DNA of 64,000 nt, taken from Spodoptera frugiperda (taxonomy: Eukaryota; Arthropoda; Insecta; Lepidoptera; Noctuidae). The DNA is taken from NCBI RefSeq assembly GCF_023101765.2, contig NC_064216.1:992001-1056000 (forward strand), written 5' to 3'. Shown here in pieces: positions 9,633 to 19,243 of this stretch. Numbering within the stretch: position 1 is the first letter of the stretch; every line of letters starts with the position of its first letter. The position numbers and the translations under genes were made by a program. The notes beneath the pieces were generated by a model. The model was given only the letters and a program-made list of their open reading frames with translations, did no database searches and had not been told where the DNA came from.

Positions 9633-11082
9633 GTACTAAAATAATTAATTAGAAGAAGCTGGTTGAAAATAAAATAATTACCGATGCAAAAGTTCTTGGT
9701 AGACCAACACACGTTTTTCTATATACACCTGCGAATTCGTAACCAAAAAAGGCACTTAAGTTAACTTCTTAAATCTCGTATGCCGTATAAAAGACAAAAA
9801 TAAAAAACTCATTGTATTTCGCGTGGATCCGCGTTCTAAACATACGAAGGGTTAAATCACTTTGACCACTATTTAATCATTAAAACCATGCTATAACATT
9901 GACTTACATCCACAACACGTAGCAAACATACAAAATACAATGTATAAACAAACATACAAGCCAAAACCCCATACATCACGGACCACCATGCGAGGCTGAC
10001 ACGCTTGTATCCGCCATAATCCTGGCGAGTCCTCAGCGGAATGCATTAGGCAGTGCCCTTAGATCGGCCCTCGCCAATAGGATTACACGGATAGACTTAA
10101 GTAATTGCACTGTTTATATATTTAATGTCTTTATGGGACTGTAGGTTTGGTGTTGCGTTTTGGGTGTTTAATGTGTAATGACGGAAGGATAATAATAATA
10201 ATCTTTATTGTACACCTTTTACAATTTCAAACATAATATAAGTATATAAGTAAAGTTAAATGTATGGTAAGGGTGGATGTATCTAATGAATGTTTAAGAT
10301 TTTGTGAAAAGATGGATGGCTGACGAATTAGTTTTAGCTCAATAAAATTATTGTACTTTTTTTGTTAAATAGGTACATAATCCGAAGTATTTTAATGTCA
10401 CTTTAACGTTTTTTATCACATAATAAAGACATGCCTTTTATTTCTTAAAGAGATAAGCAACGATTCACTTTTCATCAATTATGTTATTAGTTGTGTCATA
10501 TGGGGCTCGCTTAAGGGGGAGAATTCATTAGATGATTTTTCCCCTTCAAAAAAAGCTTGCATTGAGAATTTCAAAACTGTAGATTCTTGTAGTGTTTTGG
10601 TCGATTTAGCCTAGGGGAAACACGCGAAATATTTTTATTAATTACCACCTTATAATTAAAATAAAAAATATTCATTACACGTTTTCACATTACGCATGTT
10701 GTATCAATCTGACCGTTTATAATAAATTAACCATAATGTACTTACATAACATAGAACATTCTTAATTTAAAAGAAGAAAGTTATGGTAATAGCCACGTAT
10801 TGTTTCTGCCCTTAACGTCTATTGTAGAACAATTTTGTGAAAGTTTGTCTATGGCACGTGCCTCGTTTAGACGCACTCGCTACTAGAACTCGAACGACTT
10901 GCTTCACGGTCGAGTACACTTGACGGGAAAAGTAAACCATTGTCTGTGATCGCACAATGGCTAAAATTGTCATATATCAACAATTCGATGTGTTTTTGTG
11001 GTTTAATGTAGGTGACTATGTGATTGTGATTTCAATTTCTAGAATTATTTATATGACGTCTCACTGAAGTTAGAACAAGACT
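9633..11082. other. Unassigned; GC-rich island at 9965-10095
   Basis: Two features stand out. The first is a compositional island at 9965-10095 (gaggctgacacgcttg, ctggcgagtcctcagcgg, gatcggccctcgcc) lying in a ~70-codon open frame with no early ATG. The second is a retroposon tail at 10190-10215, whose complement reads aataaagattattattatt. The rest is AT-rich and featureless. Confidence 0.4.
10502..10555 (+). repeat. L: last 50 bp of LINE tail
   Basis: It reads gcttaagggggagaattcattagatgatttttccccttcaaaaaaag, the terminal hairpin side and A tail of family L. It is very short and diverged. Confidence 0.6.
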
Positions 11083-11284
11083 CACGGTTGGCGCGGTGGC
11101 TGGGCAACTGGTTGTCGTACAACGTGTCGCGGTTTCGATTCCCGTACAGAACAATTCTTTGTGTGATCCACAGATTATTGTTCCGAGTCTGGGTGTCATG
11201 TGTCTCTGCACTTGTATGTTTGTAAACGCACCCACGACACAGGAGAAAATCCTAGTTTGGGGCAACGTCTTAGTAAAAAAAAAG
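11083..11284 (+). mobile_element. T: tRNA-derived SINE, full length
   Basis: The head carries a pol III A-box-like gtggctgggcaactgg and a B box ggtttcgattcccg spaced as in tRNA genes. The body contains gtgtgatccacagatt, then tgtatgtttgtaaacgcac, gacacaggagaaaatcc and ggcaacgt, ending in an A run. T copies at 18.6, 28.9 and 42.6 kb align over the same length, which is the hallmark of a SINE with internal promoter. It is non-coding and depends on a LINE for movement. Confidence 0.88.
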
Positions 11285-11762
11285 ATATTTTATATTTCTA
11301 CTGATCATCTTTATAAACGGTTGAATCATAACAACATACGTTTACGGATACGAAATTAATAATACAATTAACACACAAGTGACTGTTTCGAATAAAAAAT
11401 AGCACTAGATATTTAACCTTAGGTACATTATCGTCATTAATTTTATGATTAAATTCACACAAAAACACAACATCCCTAATTCCATATTACATGTTAATCG
11501 CAGAACTAAACTTATTTTGATCCAACAATGATTTACGAGCGCGAATCCGATCTCTATAATTATGAGTTCGATTCAAAATATCAAAGCGAACTAGAAGATA
11601 TTATTCCTATGATGTAATCTATCTGTTTTTTATCTACAAAAATCTATTTGTTTTTTGCATTGAACTTATGAAACAGGTTTCTATGAAATGACGTGAACCT
11701 GTGACTCAGGTGTTGGGAGCTGGTGTCTATTGTAATTTTTACTTTACAAAATGCTGTCAGTA
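11285..11762. other. Unassigned AT-rich stretch
   Basis: Nothing recognised between the T SINE and the Y element. Confidence 0.4.
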
Positions 11763-11900
11763 CCCTTAGTATGAGTTGGCTTTACGTTTTAAGTAATCGA
11801 AACAGGAGGGCGTTTGGCGCTCTGATTGGTTGGTTTATTCGAGCCGGCCAATCAGAGCGCCGAACGCGCTCTCGTTTCGATTACAAACTCGTACTAAGGG
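11763..11900. mobile_element. Y: palindromic TA-flanked MITE
   Basis: The ends cccttagtatgag and ctcgtactaaggg mirror each other, and complementarity continues inward (aatcgaaac / gtttcgatt, ggcgctctgattgg / ccaatcagagcgcc) almost to the centre, so the whole 138 bp can fold into one hairpin. TA lies on both sides (11761-11762 and 11901-11902), the target duplication of Tc1/mariner-type elements. There is no coding capacity. Confidence 0.88.
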
Positions 11901-11902
11901 TA

Positions 11903-12596
11903 GGGATATGGACGGATGCAAAGAGATATATGGGCTATGTGAGGATTGAAATGGTAATGATAACGTCTGATGGAAAGAATTGAAGAACAAGACTGTGTGA
12001 CGAACCCAAGTGGCTTGAGTTGAGGCCACGATGACTAAGAAGACATCCAAATAAATATTACGGAACAACATGGAAATTTTGTTACCAAAATTAAATCATC
12101 GGATATTCTTCTTTATTTTGTCTTATATGTCGATATGTTTGAGATCGAATAAAATCTATCTCTCATTCACCAGCTGACTAAACACACTCCCTATTTTTAA
12201 TATACATATAGAATAGATTTTTATTATAAGCGGAATGAAAACTAAAATTATATTTGTCTATTTTCAAGTAGATCACTCTCCCATGTAAAGGAAGCACCAG
12301 CTACAGAAACACCCTGAGCGCTACCTTACCGAGCTATTACTAAAACAAACAGCTCCACACAGTTTACTTTAAATTTAGTTTTGCTTAATTAGTGTAATTA
12401 CTTGGCACTGTATAATAATTGCAGTTTCACTTACGTTAGCACATGTTTTATTTATTTCTATGAATAACTTATAATTATAATTATATTCATGGAATAATGA
12501 TATAACATCGTTGATGACATTCCTTGAAGATGGATAAGGACTGTTAAAGTTCACGTTTTTAATGTACTTAAGAAGTGTTTTTAATTCTATATTCTG
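11903..12596. other. Unassigned AT-rich stretch
   Basis: No repeat or gene recognised. A 99-codon minus-strand frame at 12375-12674 overlaps the R fragment and is AT-rich with no motif. Confidence 0.4.
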
Positions 12597-12778
12597 GGAA
12601 AAGAAAGACCGCAGACCAGAAGATGAAGCACGGGCAGACTTCCCGTAAGGTGAACCAAAGACATTGTCACTCACGGGGAACCAATAAATACAGGTGGCAA
12701 GCTGTCTTTCGATTTGAAGGACTAATGGGGAGGCGTTTGCCTAACAATGGACGTCTTCTGGCTATTGATGATGATGCG
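12597..12778 (+). mobile_element. R: C-terminus and tail of RTE-like LINE
   Basis: The plus frame retains a K/R-rich stretch, a W near the VQQW position, then EGLMGRRLPNNGRLLAIDDD. The nucleotide end ggggaggcgtttgcctaacaatggacgtc...ctattgatgatgatg is the R-family 3' end. Frameshifts are present upstream. Confidence 0.6.
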
Positions 12779-13315
12779 TGCCTTCTCTAAACAAGAGAGT
12801 TTGCTATAATCTTCACGCTTTGCAAGCGGTTTGTAAACTACAGTTCAAAAGGTTCAGGTATATCGGAAAGCGCTGCTGCCCGGTATCTATCGAATGTAGT
12901 CAGTTACTCAGTTCTAACGACACCGAGGTAAGAATAGTGACACATATTCCAGTCTGCCGTCACCGCACGGCCTAAAATAAATCTAGTTTCACTAAAACTA
13001 ACCTTAAAGTTACATAACCTAAGGTTGTAAACAAACTGAACGGTTTACACAAAACGTTTCGTAAATAAGTAAACAGTAAATAAAAGTTAATGACTCATTA
13101 ACAGAGTTGAAATATTTATGCTGTGCGACATTTAGGCTGGTAACACCATAAATTTGGATTAAGTAACAGAGGACAAGACTTGCGTTTTCTTCTTAAACTG
13201 TTTTTTTTTTTATATTTTCTTATTTGTTCTTATTGTGGGTGTAGTTGGGTTTCGAAATTGTTTAGTAGATTGAGGTTTAAGGTTCAAACACATACATTTT
13301 TGGTAGGTTTTATTT
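12779..13315. other. Unassigned
   Basis: The patch gcgctgctgcccggtatc at 12869 resembles gcgttgctgcccggtctc at 49.72 kb, a possible unclassified repeat. Nothing else recognised. Confidence 0.35.
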
Positions 13316-13467
13316 GAGAGAGGAAAATCATCTAATGACTTCTCTCGCCTTAGGCGAGGTGAGAAGGAGTGTCAGATTCTTACTGACTAAAAACAGGTAA
13401 ACAGGCTGGGTAGTCTGCAACTGCGGGTCAGGTATCAGCCATACTGGGCTCCTTCTGTGGTGGTATT
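13316..13467 (-). mobile_element. L: truncated LINE tail, internal gap
   Basis: It carries tcatctaatgacttctctcgccttagg, then cttactgactaaaaac, but jumps from there to aggtaaacaggctggg, so ~40 bp (the caccccgttcc...gagcc block) is missing. It ends at tgtggtggta. Confidence 0.8.
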
Positions 13468-13680
13468 TTTAGTACCTAGGTATTCAAAATTTACTAGGTA
13501 CTAAGTGATTGCTTTCAACCTCAACAAACTAGGAATCAGTGTATAAAAAAATGGAAGATACACCGTGACGTCACAATGCATGAAACATTTACAGCCATAA
13601 GATGACAACTTGCAATTAGTCAATGACGGACGATGTCACAATACAAGAATTGAGGACAGAAGTACAATTTGAAAATAAGG

Positions 13681-13852
13681 GATAACCTGATGGGATCACC
13701 TGATAGAAAGTGATTGACAAACGCAACACCAGAAGAGCACACAGGGTGAAGCATATGCTAGTGAAGCCAGTGTTGTTTCGCGTCGGTTTTCTGTGAGGCC
13801 GCGGTATCACTCCGGCCGAGCCAGCCCGTTTGCGCCTAAACATAGCACTACT
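13681..13852 (+). repeat. Z element, diverged
   Basis: It keeps gatcacctgat, cgcaacaccaga, gtgttgtttcgcgtcggttttctgtgaggcc and gtatcactccggccgagcc. The middle is shortened. Confidence 0.75.
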
Positions 13853-14451
13853 ACGTTAAAAACCAAAACTCGCAGTCAATCCCTTATAAAATTGATTTGA
13901 AAAACCTTCATCACTTGTGGACCTTCTGCAGACTCTCGTGACGCAATCTCAGCGAGTCAACGTATTTAGGTTAACGAGATAGATGCACATCTTTTAGTCA
14001 GCGTCCATTCTCTGTCTTTAGGCAGAAGGGAATATGTGTCATATTCGGAAAGATGCATTCCATTTTTAGAAATTAAATGAGGACTGTTTTTGGATTTTAT
14101 GGTTGAGTTCGTTGAGTTTGATTTTTGAGTTTGGGTAAAACAGAGTGTACTCCATCATAGGGCAACGCAAACGTGAACAGTCCTCTAGTTACCGTCACGT
14201 GATCATGCTTCTCGTTCGCCCCCGATTTCACAAAAAATAGGTACTATTTGATGTTGTACTGTTATAGGTTTTGGCTTTTATACCCAGGTATCAGGCTGAT
14301 CAAAATCGAATTGAGCGTATTCGCTAATGAAGACTCCCTGGTCTGGAATAGATGATAAGTAAAGCAAAACCTAGTTTTGAGGGTGCGATCACACTACACG
14401 CCATGCTTTTGATGACAAGGGACAGCTAAGCAGACTACCTTACGGGCATAC
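13853..14451. other. Unassigned
   Basis: No family match. gtcacgtgatcatg at 14197 holds a CACGTG E-box, which is common by chance. Confidence 0.35.
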
Positions 14452-14570
14452 TGGGGCTCTGGCGAGAAAAGAAGGAGTAGGAACAGGGTTTTTAGTCAGT
14501 AAAAGTCAGACACTCGTCTCGACCAAAGCGGGAGAAGTCATTGGATGATTTTCCACACTCAGAAAAAGGA
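14452..14570 (+). mobile_element. L: truncated LINE tail
   Basis: It starts at ggggctctggcgag, then gaaggagtaggaacagg, ttttagtcagtaaaagtcagacac, gcgggagaagtcattggatgattttcc, and ends in an A-rich run. The loop between cactcgtctcg and accaaagcg is altered. Confidence 0.82.
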
Positions 14571-14906
14571 ATAACTAAATAAAAATACCAACATTATATC
14601 CTAACTTACTTAACTATATTAATAGACAGACAAACACATCCACTATCTACAACACGAACAGACAAACAGCTCCGTTTTAGATTACACAACGACTAAATAA
14701 TGAGCAGGTGACGGACATTACAGCGGCCGGTCGCGTTGCGTCGGAAACTCATTTAAGATAATTAGCTACATGAATATTTTAACTAAACTGTGTGCGCGGT
14801 ACACTTGACATTAACCTTGTGTTGTGGTCCAGTTTCTAACATTTTTGGTTAAGTATAGAGAAGTGTGAGCTAGTTACTTGTTATAGAGAGAGCTTTGTAG
14901 GTCAAG

Positions 14907-14975
14907 TTATCATCATCAACAGCCTATAAGTGGTCACTGCTGACCAAAGGTCTCTTCTCAGTCGGAGAAGGGTTG
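14907..14975 (-). repeat. E SINE 3' end
   Basis: The reverse complement reads gagaagagacctttggtcagcagtgacc, then tataggctgttgatgatgat. This end is shared with LINE family R. Between 14976 and 15038, and between 14571 and 14906, nothing else was recognised apart from a GC patch gcggccggtcgcgttgcg at 14722. Confidence 0.65.
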
Positions 14976-15038
14976 ACTAATATAAATTGGCGATTTCATG
15001 CGTAATTATTAGTACAGCATTCATTTAATAGTCTTAAG

Positions 15039-15270
15039 GTTCTTTTCCACCAGAGATGTTGTATGTAGCTGTGCGAGGAAGATGAACAGCTCGAGTATGT
15101 GATATGTGGATAGTAGGGAAGCCACCACACACATATCTCTAAATAAAAATGTAGCCTAGCTGATTCCGTTTCCACCAGTGCTAAGCTAGGTGTACCAATA
15201 AATATGATTGGTGGAAGTCAAACGCATCCACAGGAACGTAGCATAGCACATCTCTGGTGGAAAAGTACCC
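15039..15270. mobile_element. U: inverted-repeat MITE
   Basis: The left end ttcttttccaccagagatg and right end catctctggtggaaaagtacc are inverted. Complementary inner words (tgctaagctaggtg / tagcctagctga) extend the pairing. Length is 232 bp, non-coding. U copies lie at 30.5, 42.9, 62.2 and 62.9 kb. Confidence 0.85.
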
Positions 15271-15573
15271 TCTGGTTCCTGATTCACAATAATTCCTTAG
15301 TATTTCTATAAATGCGAGTGTGATACAGTTCAACATAAATCTTTGTACTGGATCTAACTTAGTCCTTATTTATCTTTGTATCAGCATAAATACTCACGAC
15401 ATGTTGTTACATAAAACCTGGACGGGAACAAAAAGTTTCAACATGTCCAAACAGAATATTTTAAAACAAAAAAGTTGTATATTTCGGACACAGCTGTAGC
15501 TATCATCCAACTTGGTATTCTTTTTTGTTGTGTTTTTTTTTTTCATTGAAATTAAACATGTATATATGTTATA
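15271..15573. other. Unassigned AT-rich stretch
   Basis: No repeat or gene recognised. Confidence 0.4.
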
Positions 15574-15779
15574 TCTCTATTATATAAAAATAAGTCGGGT
15601 TTACCTTCCTGACGCTGTAACTCCAGAACGCACGAACCGATTTCCACGGTTTGGCATTTGTTGGAAAGGTCTCGGGCTACGTGAGGTTTATAGCAAAGAA
15701 AATTCAGGAAAATTTAAGAGAAAAGCAAGAAAATAGGGAAAATCATTGGTTGCGTAACGGAGTTCGCCGGGTTTGCTAG
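15574..15779 (+). mobile_element. N: Helitron-like non-autonomous element, complete
   Basis: It begins TC after an A (a|tctctattatataaa) and ends gggtttgCTAG before T. The ends and the A|T target are those of Helitrons. The interior has ttcctgacgctgtaactcc, cgcacgaaccgatttccac and catttgttggaaagg, all repeated in the copy at 30.29 kb on the other strand. The 74-codon open frame across it is a shadow of the repeat, not a gene. No terminal inverted repeats, as expected. Confidence 0.82.
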
Positions 15780-15946
15780 TAAGTTATATAACATTAGCCA
15801 GATATGTTATGTTAAGAGTACCATTCATATGGGACCTTGATCTCTGTCAAATGTGCATTTAATCAGCTCTTACGAAACTCACTAGAAGAGCAGGGTTGGT
15901 GACGTACCACTAGAAATTCTCGTTTTAACTATTCTTTACTACATCC

Positions 15947-16113
15947 TACTATAATATTATAAATGCGAAATTTTGTATGTTTGTTACTCCTTCACGTCAA
16001 AACGGCTGAAGGGATCAAGATTTTGGAACAGGGATAGATTACAGGCTAGAACAACACATAGGCCACTTTGCATCCCACGGCCATATGGGTGAAGCCGCTG
16101 ACAGAAGCTAGTT
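15947..16113 (+). mobile_element. H: Helitron-like element with intact CTAG end
   Basis: It runs from the ctactataatattataaatgcg start through gtcaaaacggctgaaggg to ggtgaagccgctgacagaagCTAG|T. CTAG followed by T is the expected Helitron 3' terminus. Confidence 0.8.
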
Positions 16114-16440
16114 TTAACTAATATTATGTTATCTCTATCTATAAACTATTTTCTTAATATGTAAAGACATTTCAAGAGTAACTAAGTAGAAATACTTAAA
16201 AATCGTTTAGGTGAGTCTCATTGCTGAGTGTCCAATGGCAGACTAATGGCAGGCGCGATAAAAAGTACAGTTCTAACAAAAAATATATCGACAATAGTTT
16301 TTTTGTTTGGTAAGGTCGCGGACAAAAAGTAGCGTTGGTAGCGGAAGGAACGTTCTCGGTTTTTCGTTACTAAGTCTACTTTGTAAGAGCATTTTAGAAG
16401 ACGATTTTTCTATAATAGCTAGTCACTCCTACGTGGTTTC
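16114..16440. other. Unassigned
   Basis: The segment 16200-16260 repeats short words such as atggcagactaatggcaggcgc but belongs to no family I can name. Confidence 0.35.
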
Positions 16441-16515
16441 GCCTGCTGCTCAGCGGGGCTGCTTAGCGAGTAGAGCAGGAATGGATTGGTTTTTAGTCAG
16501 TACGAGTCTGATACT
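16441..16515 (+). repeat. L: older LINE tail, target of a second L copy
   Basis: It reads gagtagagcaggaatggattggtttttagtcagtacgagtctgatact, the plus-strand L tail with mutations. It is cut at 16515 by the next insertion and its continuation is not evident after 17073. Confidence 0.75.
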
Positions 16516-17055
16516 TTTTTTTTTTTTTTTGAGGGGTGAAAATCATCCAATGACTTTTCTCGCCTTGGGCGAGGCGAGAGGGAGTGTCAGACTCTTACTG
16601 ACTAAAAACCACCCCGTTCCTTCTCCTGCTTTTCGAGCCGGAGCCCCGGTAAACCCGCTAGGTAGTCCGCAGCTCCGGATCAGGCATCAGCCCTGTTGGG
16701 CCCCATCTGTGGTGGTCTGATGGCTCTTTGAGGCGCGCGCGGAACGCGACGCGCCGCACGCACGGGTCTGGTTCTGTTCGGGCGGTGAGCTACCCTTGCT
16801 CGCCGTCCGCAGGCCCGCACTTACGGTGGCCGGAGATCGTCTCGGGATCCCCTACGCCCGGAGTGTCTTTCGCGACGGCTGGGGCGGTAAGAGGTTTGTT
16901 CTCTCACGCGCCCCGCCTCCTCCTTAGCTAGCATGACTGCTTCGCAGAAGGAGGAGACGGCATCCCAGTCCCTCTCGCTACGCACCATGGCCTGAACCAG
17001 TGCCGGGCGCGAGAGGTCGCCATCGCCGACCACATCCCTGTCCGGGCGGTCCTCA
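16516..17055 (-). mobile_element. L: 540-bp LINE copy with 18-bp TSD, nested in an older L
   Basis: A poly(A) tail (T run at 16516) opens the copy. It includes the whole 3' UTR, the stop region and part of the C-terminal coding sequence. The 18-base duplication cagtacgagtctgatact flanks it (16498-16515 and 17056-17073). Compared with the 31-kb copy, ~75 bp is missing near the 5' end (the join is catccctg|tccgggcgg), which looks like a template jump during reverse transcription. The plus-strand frames at 16307-16931 are shadows. Confidence 0.93.
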
Positions 17056-17097
17056 CAGTACGAGTCTGATACTAATTGTAGCCTATATGGCCTTCTA

Positions 17098-17363
17098 AAT
17101 CTAAAGACGAGATGTCATAACTGAATTTCCTTTTAACAAAATGCGTACCACTTTACGGGAAACGCGAGACGTTACAAACCACGCCTCGCTCTATTTTCCA
17201 ACATGCAGTCCCATACAAACACGTTGTCAATTGTCCACATTTTAATGTGCCACTTTCTGAGCGCTTATAACTTATTTTTACTTATAATATCATTGGGCAG
17301 GGTACATTTGTTTTGTCCCAATGCACTGAGACTATGGCATCTCCTCTATGTACTTGCGTCATG
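17098..17363 (-). mobile_element. M element, decayed left end
   Basis: Reverse-complement M words: cgcgagacgttacaaac, gtcccatacaaacacg, aatgtgccactttctgagcgc, then catctcctctatgtacttgcgtcatg at the right end. The left inverted end is mostly lost, with only gacgagatgtcataactg remaining. Confidence 0.8.
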
Positions 17364-17711
17364 TTTCTACCGTAGTTGGTAATGATTTAATATAACATTA
17401 AATAAATGCACTTACATATTTTATTATGATTTGCCTTTTGTTATTATGTGTTTTATACTTCTTCATATAGAGTTCATTTTTAATTTGTCTCTTTCAAGGT
17501 TTTTGCGCCATTAATCTCATCTCATCGTAAATGGTTTGAGTGACAGAAGAAATCGTGTTTATAGCTAATATTTACATTCTTTCATATATTTATTATTATT
17601 ATTGCTATAATTTTCTGGTATGTAGGTAACAAATAACAATAGACATACTTCAATAAATTCTTTAAGACGTTAGAAATTAATTAAGAATCCAACATAGTAG
17701 GCACTGACATA
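17364..17711. other. Unassigned AT-rich stretch
   Basis: Includes a (tta)n-like run near 17590. Nothing else recognised. Confidence 0.4.
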
Positions 17712-17955
17712 TTTTTTATGGTATAAGCCGGTAAACTAGCCTGATGGTAAAAAATCGCCGCCTTCCATGGACACCCGAAACAACAGAGGCGTTACAAGTG
17801 CATTGCCGGCCTTTTGAGGATTGGTAAATTGAGTCTCCGGTAATCTCACTCACACAGCGAAACACAACGCAAGCGTTGTTTCACGCCGGTTTTCTGTGAG
17901 GCCGTGGTATCACTCCGGTCAAGCCGGCCCATGCCGAAACATGGCTCTCCCACAC
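17712..17955 (+). repeat. Z element, near full length
   Basis: It runs from atggtataagccggtaaac through gatggtaaaaaatcgccg, gacacccgaaacaacagagg and cacaacgcaagcgttgtttc to gtatcactccggtcaagcc and catggctctcccacac. It contains the internal inverted word aacgcaagcgtt. Confidence 0.85.
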
Positions 17956-18435
17956 AAATAATATCGAAACATCAATTAAAAGTCTGACTGACACGAACGA
18001 GGCAGTCGATTCAAACAATAATGTGAAGATATAATTATAAGGTGCATATTACATTAACATACAATTGTCTACCTACATTTGTATTGTATACGTATATAAA
18101 ATAACATACAACTTATACTTTATACAAGGAAACCACTCGTCTTCCGTGAGAGAGAATGAATTATTGAATCAGTAATTACATTCAATGATTTTTAAGAGGC
18201 GAGTGATTGTTCCTTTTGTCAAGAACTTGAGGAACAGACGGTCACGCTTATAATGATCAAGCTAATCTATGCCTGTGTATAATTAGACATTAATTACTGT
18301 TGCAATCTAGACAAAGTATACGTGTTACTAAATAAAAAAGAATTATCAGCATAAAATAAGTTTGGTCATGTAAAGTAGAGTCACTAACTCAATTTTCTTT
18401 AAGTAATCGTATCATTATTGGATTAAAATGACATT

Positions 18436-18483
<48 letters not shown>

Positions 18484-18611
18484 TCGGCTCTCTATTAGTA
18501 ACTTTCTACTTCCCATATAATGAAATATCACCAATACAAATTTCGAAACCCGATCCGCAATAAAACAGTCCGAATTAGGCCAGGGAACCTAGATGTCTTC
18601 GAAAACTTCAA
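17956..18611. other. Unassigned apart from a microsatellite
   Basis: AT-rich and featureless on both sides of the (GA)n run. Confidence 0.4.
18442..18479. repeat. (GA)n microsatellite
   Basis: An uninterrupted run of about 19 AG dinucleotides, probably polymorphic in length. Confidence 0.95.
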
Positions 18612-18808
18612 CTTGGATGGCCCGGTGGCTGGGCAAATGTCTACCGTGCAACGAGTAGCGAGTTCGATTCCCGCACGGAGCAACTCTTTATGTGATCCAC
18701 AAATTGTTGGTTCGGACCGGGATGTCATGTGCATGTGAACTTGTATGATTGTAAACGCACCCACGACAGAGGAGAAAGACCTAGCGTGGAGCAAAGTTTA
18801 AAAAAAAG
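18612..18808 (+). mobile_element. T: tRNA-derived SINE
   Basis: A box ggtggctgggcaaatg, B box agttcgattcccgcacgg, then tgtgatccacaaattgttgg and gacagaggagaaagacc, ending in an A run. The 72- and 88-codon frames over it are shadows. Confidence 0.88.
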
Positions 18809-18949
18809 ACGGAAAAAATCACATATACTATAAATACCCAACCCAGTACCAAAATCTAGCACCACACACTCGCCAATCTTCCTATAAACCACTCAACTCA
18901 ACACACAAAGCAATCAATAAAAAGCGTATTTTGAAAAAGTCACGATCGA

Positions 18950-19085
18950 CGACAAATCGTTTGCCAATGTCACGGTGATTTGTTTGCAAGAGTGCAGGTT
19001 CGACTGCCGGCTGAGTCAGTGTTATGTCATCGGAGCCAAGAGGTGGGTGACCTTCGTTCACCAATGACATGCATAATATTTATGA
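18950..19085 (+). repeat. D: tRNA-headed SINE relic
   Basis: A B-box-like caggttcgactgccgg follows tgatttgtttgcaagagtg. Downstream come ctgagtcagtgttatgtcat and gccaagaggtgggtgacc, which I recall from a dispersed moth SINE. Single copy in this window, so the call rests on the box and recall. Confidence 0.5.
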
Positions 19086-19159
19086 CAGTAGTTTTAGTAG
19101 CTGTGAGATAAGCAACTCGTTTTATCTTCGTGTGGTCATAAACCAAGTACGATTTTATT

Positions 19160-19243
19160 TTCGCAAAAAAATTTTAGAAATCCTTAATTAGGCACTTTTG
19201 AAACGTCAAATTGAATTGTCTGTCAGTCTGTCTGTCAGTGAAG
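19160..19243 (-). repeat. K: short shared repeat
   Basis: It carries taattaggcacttttgaaacgtcaaattg then ctgtcagtctgtctgtcag. The reverse complement matches 4.15 kb, and the 24.93-kb copy carries the plus form. Confidence 0.55.

Noticed and set aside
13566..13573. Perfect CRE sites TGACGTCA (also 36151 and 44795)
   Set aside because: An 8-mer is expected around once in this length, and three scattered sites without a promoter are not enough to call regulation.
16307..16720. 137-codon open frame on the plus strand
   Set aside because: It crosses the junction of two L LINE tails, so it is an antisense shadow of a recent insertion and not a gene.
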